A stretch of 8,511 nt of DNA, taken from assembly GCA_945874815.1 (NCBI GenBank), contig CAMCIE010000048.1, positions 1 to 8,511 of the forward strand, in the 5' to 3' direction. The position numbers were made by a program, and so were the translations under genes. Shown here piece after piece: positions 1 to 6,184 of the stretch (positions are counted from its first letter, which is position 1; the number at the start of each line of letters is the position of its first letter). The notes under the pieces were generated by a model. That model was not told the DNA's origin. It did not search any database and worked only from the letters and a program-made list of their open reading frames with translations. The stretch is from an uncultured Bacteroidales bacterium (GTDB lineage Bacteria; Bacteroidota; Bacteroidia; Bacteroidales; UBA932).

Positions 1-42
1 TTCCCTATCTATCTTGAGGATGCTTCACAGGGAGTTGATTAA
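1..42 (+). CDS. 3' end of an upstream gene (partial, unidentified)
   Basis: Frame 1 from the window edge reads 13 codons ending in ...YLEDASQGVD and a TAA at 40-42, directly before the palindromic repeat at 44-81. Because such repeats normally sit just after genes, this frame is the most sensible end of a preceding gene. Frame 2 is also open to about position 83 but runs through the repeat, so it is less likely. The piece is too short to assign a function. If real, the next gene starts about 62 bases after it, so they could share a transcript. Confidence 0.4.
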   Translation, partial: FPIYLEDASQGVD

Positions 43-43
43 C

Positions 44-81
44 CTGTCATCTCGACTAAGCGAAGCGCATGGAGAGATCTG
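44..81. repeat. REP-like intergenic palindromic repeat of Bacteroidota type
   Basis: The stretch has outer arms ATCTC (49-53) and GAGAT (74-78) around a core with AGCGAAGCG. It closely resembles, from memory, a dispersed intergenic repeat of Bacteroidota genomes of the general form GTCAT-TCGAC...AGCGAAGCG...GGAGA-ATCT. It lies between the probable end of the upstream gene and the first full lipoprotein gene. It may act as an mRNA 3'-end hairpin or be a relic of a REP-type element. The family assignment is by recall and was not searched. Confidence 0.6.
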
Positions 82-104
82 ATTAAATAAAACAATGTCA
101 ATCA

Positions 105-1460
105 ATGAATAAACTAATAACAGCCGTCCTGACGGCATTGCTGCTTGCAGGCTGCGTCTCCCACAAACAGGGAGGCGAGCCTTCAGTATTCGAAGGCAGA
201 TTCATCGGATATTCCGGAGAATTTGTCGAATTCTTCTATATCAGTGACGACGGCGAATATCTGGAGGTGCCGATTAATGTTGCTGAAGACGGAACATTCC
301 GTGACACTGTGAACCTTGGTGCCGACATGTATGACGTGGCGCTCTTTGCCGACAAGTTCATGTTCAGGATTTGCTTCGAACAAGGCAAACACTATGTTGC
401 GGAGTTCGACCTCACGACAGGTTCCGAGACTGATTTCCGTTTCTTCGGGGAAGGGGAGAAGGAGAATCTCTTCCTTTCGCATTACTGGAGTACTTTCTGT
501 GATCTGGAGTATATCGTAAATTCTTGTGCATCAGCTACTTCTTTTGAAGATTACCTCGCAGGTATCGAGAAAACCGCTACGCCTCTGGACAAGGAGCTGA
601 AGGCGATTGATAACAGTGGTTTCGTCAAATTCTATGAGAGAGATTTCGCTCGTCTTAAAGCAACCTACCAGAACTATTATTCTCTTGTCCGGGTAAATGC
701 TCTTGGAGCGTATGAACCTGAGAAATCCTATCTGAATTCACTGAAATCTACTTATAAACTCAGTGATGAGGATTTCGATAAGATGATTTATTCTTATTCT
801 TCCTATGCTCCGTTTTTGTATCCTGAGATTAATCTGTCTGAAGCAATGAAGGCGATTGCAGATTTTGGAAACAATAATCAAAGGAAGGAATATGCTGTTG
901 CTTCTTTTATCAAGGCTTATGTCGATGCCGGTTGCAACGACAGGCTCCGCGAGGCCTATGAACTTTACAAGTCAATGGTCAGCAAGCCTGATTCGGACCT
1001 TTGTGCCCAGATTGAAAATGCCTTGACCCTGGGAGAGGGTGTCGAGGCTCCTGAAATTGAGTTTGAGGATATTGACGGAAAGAAATTCAATCTATCGGCA
1101 TTTCGCGGAAAACCATTGTATATTGACCTCTGGGCTTCGTGGTGCCGTCCTTGCTGCGCTGAGATTCCATATCTTGCAAAGCTGGTGGATATACTCGGTG
1201 CTGACCCTGAGATTGTCTGCATAAGCATCTCTATCGATGAAAACCGTGATGACTGGACAGCCAAGCTCTCGGAAGGTGATGAAAAATGGCCTCAGTTCAT
1301 CGCTACCGCAGAAGGGCAGAGAGCCATTTCTGAAGATTACGGAGTAAGCGGGATTCCTCGCTTCCTTCTTCTTGATGCTGAAGGCAGGATTGTGAGTGTC
1401 AATGCTCCTCGTCCTTCTTCGCAGAATATTTGTGAAACACTTATTGAAATGTTGAAATAA
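105..1460 (+). CDS. TlpA/ResA-like thioredoxin-domain lipoprotein (CRPC active site)
   Basis: Predicted lipoprotein thiol-disulfide oxidoreductase of 451 residues. The N-terminus is a short signal peptide with a textbook lipobox, LLAGC, lipid cysteine C17. Residues about 28-110 are a beta-rich N-terminal domain like the DUF4369 domain common in Bacteroidota TlpA proteins; about 120-300 is a helical linker region. The C-terminal thioredoxin fold begins near residue 308 and carries WASWCRPC with C347 and C350, immediately followed by a third cysteine C351, and the cis-proline loop GIP at P418. The family reduces or isomerises disulfides on exported proteins, or helps cytochrome c maturation; the specific substrate is unknown. 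The ATG at 105 is chosen because it gives a complete signal peptide. The stop overlaps the start of the next gene (TAATG), so the two are almost certainly co-transcribed. Family call is strong, substrate is not. Confidence 0.9.
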   Translation: MNKLITAVLTALLLAGCVSHKQGGEPSVFEGRFIGYSGEFVEFFYISDDGEYLEVPINVAEDGTFRDTVNLGADMYDVALFADKFMFRICFEQGKHYVAEFDLTTGSETDFRFFGEGEKENLFLSHYWSTFCDLEYIVNSCASATSFEDYLAGIEKTATPLDKELKAIDNSGFVKFYERDFARLKATYQNYYSLVRVNALGAYEPEKSYLNSLKSTYKLSDEDFDKMIYSYSSYAPFLYPEINLSEAMKAIADFGNNNQRKEYAVASFIKAYVDAGCNDRLREAYELYKSMVSKPDSDLCAQIENALTLGEGVEAPEIEFEDIDGKKFNLSAFRGKPLYIDLWASWCRPCCAEIPYLAKLVDILGADPEIVCISISIDENRDDWTAKLSEGDEKWPQFIATAEGQRAISEDYGVSGIPRFLLLDAEGRIVSVNAPRPSSQNICETLIEMLK

Positions 1461-2584
1461 TGAGAAAGTTAATGTTATTTGTCTCAGCGGCAATGGTTGT
1501 TGCCTCCTGCTCTCCAAAGGCTCAGGTAAGCGGTTGTTTTGCCGGTACAAAGGCAATTGCTTATGGTTTCCAGTCGGATAATGACACCTGTATTGAGATA
1601 ATGGAAGAGTATTCCGATTTCAAGGATGGCAAATTCGCCTTCAATGTCTCAGAAGAGCCAGGTGAACTCTTCATTGCGGACAAGGACAATTTAATGACCT
1701 TCATCCAGGTCTATCTTGCTCAGGGTGAAAAGCTTGTGATGGAAGGAACCATGGCCGACTACAAGATTTCAGGCACTCCTTTCTACCAGGATATGGGTGA
1801 GTATCATGAGCTTGTGAAGGAATATGATGTGCGTGCCCGCCAGGCTCTGATGGCGATGGCTGACAATAACTCTGAAGACGAGGAAGAGAAAATCGATGAT
1901 GCTGCATCGGAGGATTATGCAAGGGTGAAACAGGAATGTGACCAGGCAAAATCCGAAATCGGACTCTCTTTTGTCAAGGCACATCCTGACAGCGATTTTT
2001 CAGCCTACCTTGTATGCTACCTTCGCAAATCTGATTTCAGTGAAGGCCTTCAGGCTCTGACAGAAAGGGCAAGGAACGGAAAGCTCAAATACCTGATTGA
2101 CCAGACCGTGCAGAGATATTCCGGAGATGAGGCTTCCATGAAGGCTTATGCCGAATCGAAGGGGAAAGTATATATCGGCGCAGATGCTCCGGATTTCACC
2201 CTTAAGACCATTGATGGAAAGGACTTTACACTTTCTTCTCTTCGCGGCCGCTATGTTATGCTCGACTTCTGGGGCTCATGGTGCCACTGGTGCATCGAGG
2301 GAATGCCGAAGGTAAAGGAAATCTCAGAGAAATACGCAGACAAACTCACAGTCGTAAGCGTTGACTGCAATGACACAGAAGCCAGATGGCGCAAGGCAGT
2401 GGATAAGATCGGCTACATGAACTGGCCACAAGTCTATAACCCTCGTTCAGTTTCAATTGACGGCACTTACCAGGTTGACGGTTTCCCGACTTTCATAATC
2501 ATTGATCCGGAAGGCAAGATTATCGCCAGATTTGTCGGTGAAAGCGAAAACTTTGTTTCTGAAGTTGGTGCTCTGATTAAATAA
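1460..2584 (+). CDS. TlpA-like thioredoxin-domain lipoprotein with CHWC active site (DUF4369-type N-domain)
   Basis: Second predicted lipoprotein thiol-disulfide oxidoreductase, 374 residues, overlapping the previous gene by one base. Signal peptide ends in VVASC, lipid cysteine C17. Residues about 20-110 form a beta-rich DUF4369-like domain (recognisable LVMEGTM...Y.ISGTP pattern); an acidic helical segment (about 135-165, rich in E and D) follows. The thioredoxin domain starts near residue 240 (GADAPDFTLKTIDGK) with WGSWCHWC, C275 and C278, and cis-proline P343 in DGFPTF. It differs from its neighbour in the dipeptide between the cysteines (HW versus RP), which in thioredoxin folds sets redox potential, so the two are more likely a functional pair than redundant copies. 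This last point is inference. No clear terminator follows; the next gene has its own -7 box. Confidence 0.92.
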   Translation: MRKLMLFVSAAMVVASCSPKAQVSGCFAGTKAIAYGFQSDNDTCIEIMEEYSDFKDGKFAFNVSEEPGELFIADKDNLMTFIQVYLAQGEKLVMEGTMADYKISGTPFYQDMGEYHELVKEYDVRARQALMAMADNNSEDEEEKIDDAASEDYARVKQECDQAKSEIGLSFVKAHPDSDFSAYLVCYLRKSDFSEGLQALTERARNGKLKYLIDQTVQRYSGDEASMKAYAESKGKVYIGADAPDFTLKTIDGKDFTLSSLRGRYVMLDFWGSWCHWCIEGMPKVKEISEKYADKLTVVSVDCNDTEARWRKAVDKIGYMNWPQVYNPRSVSIDGTYQVDGFPTFIIIDPEGKIIARFVGESENFVSEVGALIK

Positions 2585-2591
2585 TATTATC

Positions 2592-2599
2592 TAAATTTG
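2592..2599 (+). promoter_or_regulatory. Bacteroidota -7 box (TAAATTTG) for the EFR1 gene
   Basis: TAAATTTG matches the Bacteroidota -7 consensus TAnnTTTG exactly and ends 20 bases before the ATG at 2620. The best -33 candidate is a TTG at 2565-2567, 24 bases upstream of the box, a slightly long spacer, so this half of the promoter is weak. The box suggests the EFR1 gene can be transcribed independently of the thioredoxin lipoproteins. Confidence 0.5.
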
Positions 2600-2618
2600 T
2601 GCGTTTATAATCGCACAA
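2597..2618 (+). promoter_or_regulatory. Perfect 7-bp inverted repeat in the EFR1 leader/promoter
   Basis: TTGTGCG (2597-2603) and CGCACAA (2612-2618) are perfect inverted repeats around an 8-base AT loop. The left arm overlaps the end of the -7 box and the right arm ends one base before the ATG. It could be a protein operator at the transcription start or an mRNA hairpin that hides the start region. The function is inferred from position only. Confidence 0.45.
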
Positions 2619-2619
2619 G

Positions 2620-3420
2620 ATGATATACTACTACTCTGGTTGCGGCAACAGCCGCTTTGTGGCAAATAGTCTATCAGAGGTATTGGGAGAGGAACTGAGG
2701 TTCATCCCAGACCTGATTGACAAGGGAATTAAGGAGTTCGACTGTGAAGGCGGACTCCTTGGTTTCGTTTTTCCGGTTTATGCATGGGACGTTCCGACTC
2801 TCGTCCGGGATTTCATAAAGAACGCTTGCTGGAAAGGAAAACCTGAATATGTCTGGTTTGCATGTACTTGCGGAGATAATATCGGATTGACTGACAGACA
2901 GTTCCGTAAAATACTTTCTTCCGCTAATCTTGAACTGGATGCCTGCTTCACCTTCCAGATGCCGGAAACTTATCTTTGCTTTCCGGGCTTCAGACTTGAC
3001 ACGGAGGAAAATGCCAAATTGAAGAATGATGCAGTCCGGGCAAAAATTCCTGCCGTTGCAGAACAGATTCGAAGCCGGCAGACCGTCTCTGACCTGATTC
3101 CCGGCAAACACCCATGGATCAATACACATATCATAGGTTCTCTGTTCCACCTTACTATTTCAGACTCAGGTTTCCATACGACTGATGACTGCATTGGATG
3201 CGGAATTTGTGCACGATCCTGTCCGGTCCACAACATCACGATGGAGAATCAGAAACATCCTTCCGGGAATAGTCATGACGGGCAGGAGTCGTCGCAAGGA
3301 GAGAAACGCCCTAAATGGAACGGAAACTGTCTCCAGTGTATGGCATGCTACCATTATTGCCCGAAAAATGCCGTCCAGTACGGTAAATTGACGGCTGGCA
3401 AAGGGCAGTACCACTTCTGA
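2620..3420 (+). CDS. EFR1-family flavodoxin/2x[4Fe-4S] ferredoxin fusion protein
   Basis: Cytoplasmic electron carrier of 266 residues. The N-terminal flavodoxin-like domain begins with YYSGCGNSRF (residues 3-12), a variant of the SGTGNT FMN-phosphate loop, and continues with GFVFPVYAWDVP near residue 50. The C-terminal part has two [4Fe-4S] motifs of the bacterial ferredoxin type: C191-x2-C194-x2-C197-x3-C201-P and C237-x2-C240-x2-C243-x3-C247-P. They are separated by a polar 35-residue stretch rich in S, G, K and E, longer than the usual short linker between paired clusters. The family, named EFR1 in current annotation, is common in anaerobes; the redox partner is not known. The domain order and cysteine spacing make the family call firm. 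The gene lies downstream of the thioredoxin lipoproteins but acts on the other side of the membrane. Confidence 0.9.
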   Translation: MIYYYSGCGNSRFVANSLSEVLGEELRFIPDLIDKGIKEFDCEGGLLGFVFPVYAWDVPTLVRDFIKNACWKGKPEYVWFACTCGDNIGLTDRQFRKILSSANLELDACFTFQMPETYLCFPGFRLDTEENAKLKNDAVRAKIPAVAEQIRSRQTVSDLIPGKHPWINTHIIGSLFHLTISDSGFHTTDDCIGCGICARSCPVHNITMENQKHPSGNSHDGQESSQGEKRPKWNGNCLQCMACYHYCPKNAVQYGKLTAGKGQYHF

Positions 3421-3497
3421 TGACGGTGATTAGAAATTCAGTTATATGATGAGGGAATCGAATGGAATTTCGGACTTCTGCCAGAATCAAGAAGAAA

Positions 3498-4394
3498 TTA
3501 TTCGTTCAGGAGGAATTCAGCCAGGCAGGATTCGTCAAGGGTAAGGAGGTCGAATTCCTTGATGAGATTGTTGCCGGAAACAAGGCATACAAGCGGCATC
3601 GAGCCGTTGGTAAGATTGATGAAGGTCAGAGGATCGAGGGTAGTGCAGGGGAGGCTGAGCCCGGAAGAATATGCATCGTAGAACTCCCTGATGTCGGTGT
3701 CGGTAGTTTCGCCATTTTGCAGGAAGATGCAAAGGAAATCGCTTTCATTGAGGGAGTTGCGTTTGATTATTCCGGCAACTTTCGCCACGCAGCGGTGGCA
3801 GTGCTCACATTGTGTCGAAAAGAAGCATACCACTTTCTTGCCTTCAATCCCAAGATTAGTCCGGGAGAATTCTTCGGCGTTGAGATCGGCACTGGCACCT
3901 TTGGCAATTCTGTAGAAATAATCAGGAGGATTTATGCCGAAGGACAGCGCGATGATTCCAACTGACAGGACGGAAGCAATCCATAATCTTGCACGATGCC
4001 CCAGAGGAATTTCACCGCCTTTCCAGCCAAGCAGAAGCAGGATACCGAAAACGCCGTTTTTAATGAGCGACTCGACAGGATTCATTTCTACCAGCGAACC
4101 GAAGCAGTGGCAGGATTCCTCATCTTTGAGAGCGATGCGCCATATCAGAAACGAAGAAAAGACCACAAGCACAAGTGCTGTGGTCCAGTTTGTCGGTTTT
4201 CTCCGCCATCCGCTGACTAGCCCGAGTCCCAATATCGCTTCGAAAGCGATGAGCAGCCTTGCTGCAAAGGAACAGACATCAAATGAAGCCAATCCGAAAG
4301 AGAAGATATAAAGTTCGAAATCGGACAGTGAAATCAATTTCAGAATGGCGGAAACACAAAACAGCAGTCCCAGGATAATCCTTGGAAAGGACAT
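3498..4394 (-). CDS. MauE/DoxX-type membrane protein fused to a periplasmic thioredoxin-like domain
   Basis: A 298-residue protein from the ATG at 4394; a TTG two codons upstream (4400) overlaps the preceding stop and is an alternative start. Residues 1-155 contain about four hydrophobic segments (about 5-22, 44-62, 72-88, 113-124 and a further one at 137-153), with C95-H-C97-F-G, matching the CxCFG signature of MauE/DoxX redox membrane proteins. Residues about 165-298 form a thioredoxin-like domain with KVVCFFSTQCEHC (active pair C196 and C199, plus C202) and a probable cis-proline P267 in GSMPLVCL. MauE is known from methylamine dehydrogenase maturation, where it works with the thioredoxin-like MauD in disulfide formation; here both roles appear in one chain, analogous to VKOR-thioredoxin fusions. 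It starts two bases after the small lipoprotein gene, so the two form an operon. No mau structural genes are present. Confidence 0.85.
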   Translation of the reverse strand: MSFPRIILGLLFCVSAILKLISLSDFELYIFSFGLASFDVCSFAARLLIAFEAILGLGLVSGWRRKPTNWTTALVLVVFSSFLIWRIALKDEESCHCFGSLVEMNPVESLIKNGVFGILLLLGWKGGEIPLGHRARLWIASVLSVGIIALSFGINPPDYFYRIAKGASADLNAEEFSRTNLGIEGKKVVCFFSTQCEHCHRCVAKVAGIIKRNSLNESDFLCIFLQNGETTDTDIREFYDAYSSGLSLPCTTLDPLTFINLTNGSMPLVCLVSGNNLIKEFDLLTLDESCLAEFLLNE

Positions 4395-4396
4395 TG

Positions 4397-4621
4397 TCAA
4401 TATGCGTTTTTGCAGGTTACTTTAGTTGTAATTCCGGCAACTGATGCGCTTGAATTGAGGGAAGCACATCCTTTTTCAGGCATATCAACCTCTACTGTGG
4501 ATTCACTCTTGTTGTCACCGGTCGTGATGACGGTTGTACATTTGCATTTGTCTGATTTCTGACAAGATACAGTGCAGAGAACTGCCAAAACGGCAACGAT
4601 TGTCAAAATTACTTTTTTCAT
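4397..4621 (-). CDS. Small cysteine-rich lipoprotein upstream of the MauE-thioredoxin gene
   Basis: A 74-residue predicted exported lipoprotein, starting at the ATG at 4621. This start gives a classic MKK-plus-hydrophobic signal ending TVSC (C20); a reading frame open further upstream (to 4705) has no signal-like sequence and crosses a strong inverted repeat, so it is rejected. The mature chain is only about 55 residues and has four cysteines besides the lipid-bearing one (C26, C28, C52, C70), enough for two disulfides. The rest is rich in S, T, K and E with a beta-like pattern. I recognise no family. The gene precedes the MauE-thioredoxin gene by two bases, so a substrate or partner role for that redox protein is a reasonable inference. 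The upstream leader holds two large inverted repeats. Confidence 0.75.
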   Translation of the reverse strand: MKKVILTIVAVLAVLCTVSCQKSDKCKCTTVITTGDNKSESTVEVDMPEKGCASLNSSASVAGITTKVTCKNAY

Positions 4622-4654
4622 ACTATTAAAAATTTTTACATTTATAAAAATTTT

Positions 4655-4693
4655 GTGAGAGTATGATAGCCGTTCGCTATCGCTCACTCTCAC
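4655..4693. repeat. Inverted repeat / hairpin I upstream of the lipoprotein operon
   Basis: GTGAGAGT (4655-4662) pairs perfectly with ACTCTCAC (4686-4693), and the inner GATAGC (4665-4670) pairs with GCTATC (4676-4681) around a CGTTC loop. On the minus strand it is followed by AAAATTTTT, giving only a modest T tract. It could terminate transcription coming from the Fic gene or be a structured leader of the lipoprotein operon. Confidence 0.65.
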
Positions 4694-4694
4694 G

Positions 4695-4746
4695 ATGAAA
4701 ATCATTTGATATCGCCCTTGGGCGAAAATATATCAAAGATTTTCAT
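4695..4746. repeat. Inverted repeat / hairpin II, adjacent to hairpin I
   Basis: ATGAAAATC (4695-4703) pairs with GATTTTCAT (4738-4746); TTTGATAT (4705-4712) with ATATCAAA (4730-4737); and CGCCC (4713-4717) with GGGCG (4720-4724) around a TT turn. The only interruptions are a one-base bulge at 4704 and a five-base bulge at 4725-4729. It lies one base from hairpin I. Neither hairpin ends in a long T tract on the plus strand. A small mobile palindromic element, a terminator or a regulatory leader are all possible. Confidence 0.65.
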
Positions 4747-4919
4747 GTTCGGTTTCATAGAATCTGATTTTTCTCGTTTTACCTTGCAAAGGAATGTATT
4801 TTTTCCAGTAAATACAATAAAATTAGACCAAAATATCAATTATACCCCTCATTTGCCAAGAAATGATATGTTCATCTTCGAGCAGACTCAGCTCAAGAAA
4901 GTCCTCGAGGGATGTATAA
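4747..4919. other. AT-rich intergenic stretch after the Fic gene, nothing firmly assigned
   Basis: About 170 bases between hairpin II and the Fic stop codon. Short open frames exist on both strands: on the plus strand from an ATG at 4870 running into the Fic gene, on the minus strand a 30-odd codon open run starting inside the Fic 3' end. Neither has a believable start with a supporting context, and they overlap each other, so no gene is called. It may hold decayed coding sequence. Confidence 0.4.
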
Positions 4920-6053
4920 TTATATGCTTTGTTTCTGTAAAGCATTGTATGCTGCCAGCCCCTTTACGGTAAGAAGATACTTCTGCCTTGGATGACGTGG
5001 CGAATCCGGATAGAGATGTCTGACATAACCTTCATTTATGGCAGGACTTAGAGAGTACTCAATAAAGTTGGCTCTGTTCTTAAGTCCTACTATTTCAAGA
5101 ATTTCCTTGACAGACAATTGTTTATCTCCTATTGCCTCAATGAGTCGTTTGATGTTTGGATTGTCAGGAACCAAGCTTGTATGGGTACTTGTATGGGTAC
5201 TTGTATGGGTGGGTTCTTCGGTTGATTCGATGTATTTGATATGGAGATATCTGTTTTTTAATTCATTGTTTCCGTCCATCAATAGATTCTGGAAGAATAA
5301 TTCAAGAAAATGGGAATCGAACTTGATATTCTTTTGAAGATTCTGATAATTAGCACGGACCAATGCATTCCGGAAATACCAGGAGTGCTTTTCAAACATA
5401 TCGTTGTTTACTTCAAATCCCATTGACCTCAAATACTTGATCAAAAACACAGCTGTCGTCCTCGTATTGCCCTCTCCAAAAGGATGGATTTGCCACAATC
5501 CGGAAGTGAAATTTGCAAGATGAGACACGATTCCGGAGATATCAAGACCAGAATAATTGAATTCTCTTTCTTGCTGGAGTTCCCAGACTATTGTGGCTTT
5601 CAAATCACGAGCGGGGGCATACAGCACTGTGTCACCGTCAAGAACCCATTCTTTTTTTGTTATGTCGTAGTCTCTGATTTGTCCTGCAAATTTGTATATC
5701 CCCTTAAAAATTTCCCTATGTATTGACAGAAATCCATATAATGAAAAACTGAAAGATTTTTCATTCAGCAGTCTGGTAATATTTATGGATACAAGATCTG
5801 CCTCTTTCATACCTTCTTCGTCAGGAGTACGTGATGTCTTTGACTTATAATAAGATCGTACTAAATCAGACACATCATTAATGCTGATTTCCCCTTCAAT
5901 ATGCTTCGCTGCGGCCCTGTTCAAGTATTCGGAGGTCTTAAGCCCATCAACAGCCTGAAGCCCGATTGCAGTTTTCCAAGCCTCAGCCCTTTCCTTGCCG
6001 CCTGGCTCTCCCATTTTAATGTATGTGTCGAAATCTATCATATGGTTTCTCAT
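4920..6053 (-). CDS. Fic-family protein with non-canonical Fic motif and C-terminal winged-helix region
   Basis: A 377-residue Fic (filamentation induced by cAMP) protein. Fic enzymes usually transfer AMP, or another phosphate-containing group, to a hydroxyl on target proteins. Residues about 20-60 (AWKTAIGLQAVDGLK...HIEGEIS) are an N-terminal helical region; E53-G54 sits where class II Fic proteins carry the inhibitory (S/T)xxxE(G/N) motif, but the S/T position is A49. The Fic core spans about 88-260 with flap-like TKKEWVLDGD (132-141) and the active loop H190-P-F-G-E-G-N-T-R198-T-T-A201. The canonical motif has G at 197 and R at 201. Residues 282-293 are three THTS repeats forming a hinge, and 300-372 look like a winged-helix domain. 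The ATG at 6053 is used; an in-frame ATG four codons later is possible. Base composition is more AT-rich than the neighbouring genes, consistent with an accessory gene. Target and reaction are unknown. Confidence 0.9.
   Translation of the reverse strand: MRNHMIDFDTYIKMGEPGGKERAEAWKTAIGLQAVDGLKTSEYLNRAAAKHIEGEISINDVSDLVRSYYKSKTSRTPDEEGMKEADLVSINITRLLNEKSFSFSLYGFLSIHREIFKGIYKFAGQIRDYDITKKEWVLDGDTVLYAPARDLKATIVWELQQEREFNYSGLDISGIVSHLANFTSGLWQIHPFGEGNTRTTAVFLIKYLRSMGFEVNNDMFEKHSWYFRNALVRANYQNLQKNIKFDSHFLELFFQNLLMDGNNELKNRYLHIKYIESTEEPTHTSTHTSTHTSLVPDNPNIKRLIEAIGDKQLSVKEILEIVGLKNRANFIEYSLSPAINEGYVRHLYPDSPRHPRQKYLLTVKGLAAYNALQKQSI
5176..5210. repeat. Three 12-bp in-frame tandem repeats inside the Fic gene
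   Basis: The unit CTTGTATGGGTA occurs at 5176-5187 and 5188-5199, and all but its last base at 5200-5210. On the coding strand it encodes THTS three times, between the Fic core and the C-terminal domain. Because the unit is a multiple of three, slippage would change linker length without breaking the frame. Confidence 0.9.
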
Positions 6054-6060
6054 ATTTTTC

Positions 6061-6153
6061 TTACTTCTGCGTCAACTTCTGATACATCTTGAAAAGTGCT
6101 GCGACTATATCAGCTTCTGTCATATTCTTCCAATCGAATCCGTATGCTTGCAT
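6061..6153 (-). CDS. 30-codon small ORF immediately upstream of the Fic gene
   Basis: The frame runs ATG (6153-6151) to TAA (6063-6061), seven bases before the Fic start, in the same direction. It encodes 30 residues beginning MQAYGFDWKNMTEADIVAAL and ending in a basic, amphipathic-looking KMYQKLTQK. Position before a Fic gene recalls the small antitoxins of class I Fic modules (FicA/VbhA type), but those are about 50-60 residues and carry an (S/T)xxxE(G/N) motif, which is absent here. It could be a real small protein, a translated leader, or a remnant. I recognise no family. Confidence 0.35.
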   Translation of the reverse strand: MQAYGFDWKNMTEADIVAALFKMYQKLTQK

Positions 6154-6184
6154 AACGATACCATTTTACATTGCGAATTTAACG

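Noticed and set aside
2573..2584. CTGATTAAATAA repeated at 79-90 and 2573-2584
   Set aside because: One copy is the end of a coding sequence (Leu-Ile-Lys-stop) and the other borders the REP-like element; 12 AT-rich bases can match by chance.
3421..3497. Possible bidirectional terminator between the convergent EFR1 and MauE genes
   Set aside because: Only a 7-bp pairing (GAAATTC with GAATTTC) with a long loop and no T tract is visible.
3462..3965. Plus-strand 167-codon open frame opposite the MauE-thioredoxin gene
   Set aside because: It is fully antisense to a gene with clear domain motifs, has no family features and no start context, and is explained as a shadow frame.
4622..4705. 28-codon N-terminal extension of the small lipoprotein
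   Set aside because: The extension crosses both inverted repeats, and only the internal ATG at 4621 yields a proper lipoprotein signal peptide.
4830..4925. Minus-strand open run (…LEDFLELSLLEDEHIISWQ…) starting inside the fic 3' end
   Set aside because: No start codon of its own, and it conflicts with the plus-strand candidate over the same bases; it may be decayed coding sequence but cannot be claimed as a gene.
4706..4972. Plus-strand 88-codon open frame running from hairpin II into the 3' end of fic
   Set aside because: It begins inside the inverted repeat and ends antisense to the Fic gene; a coding-like stretch from the ATG at 4870 (MFIFEQTQLKKVLEG) caught my eye but is too short and unsupported.
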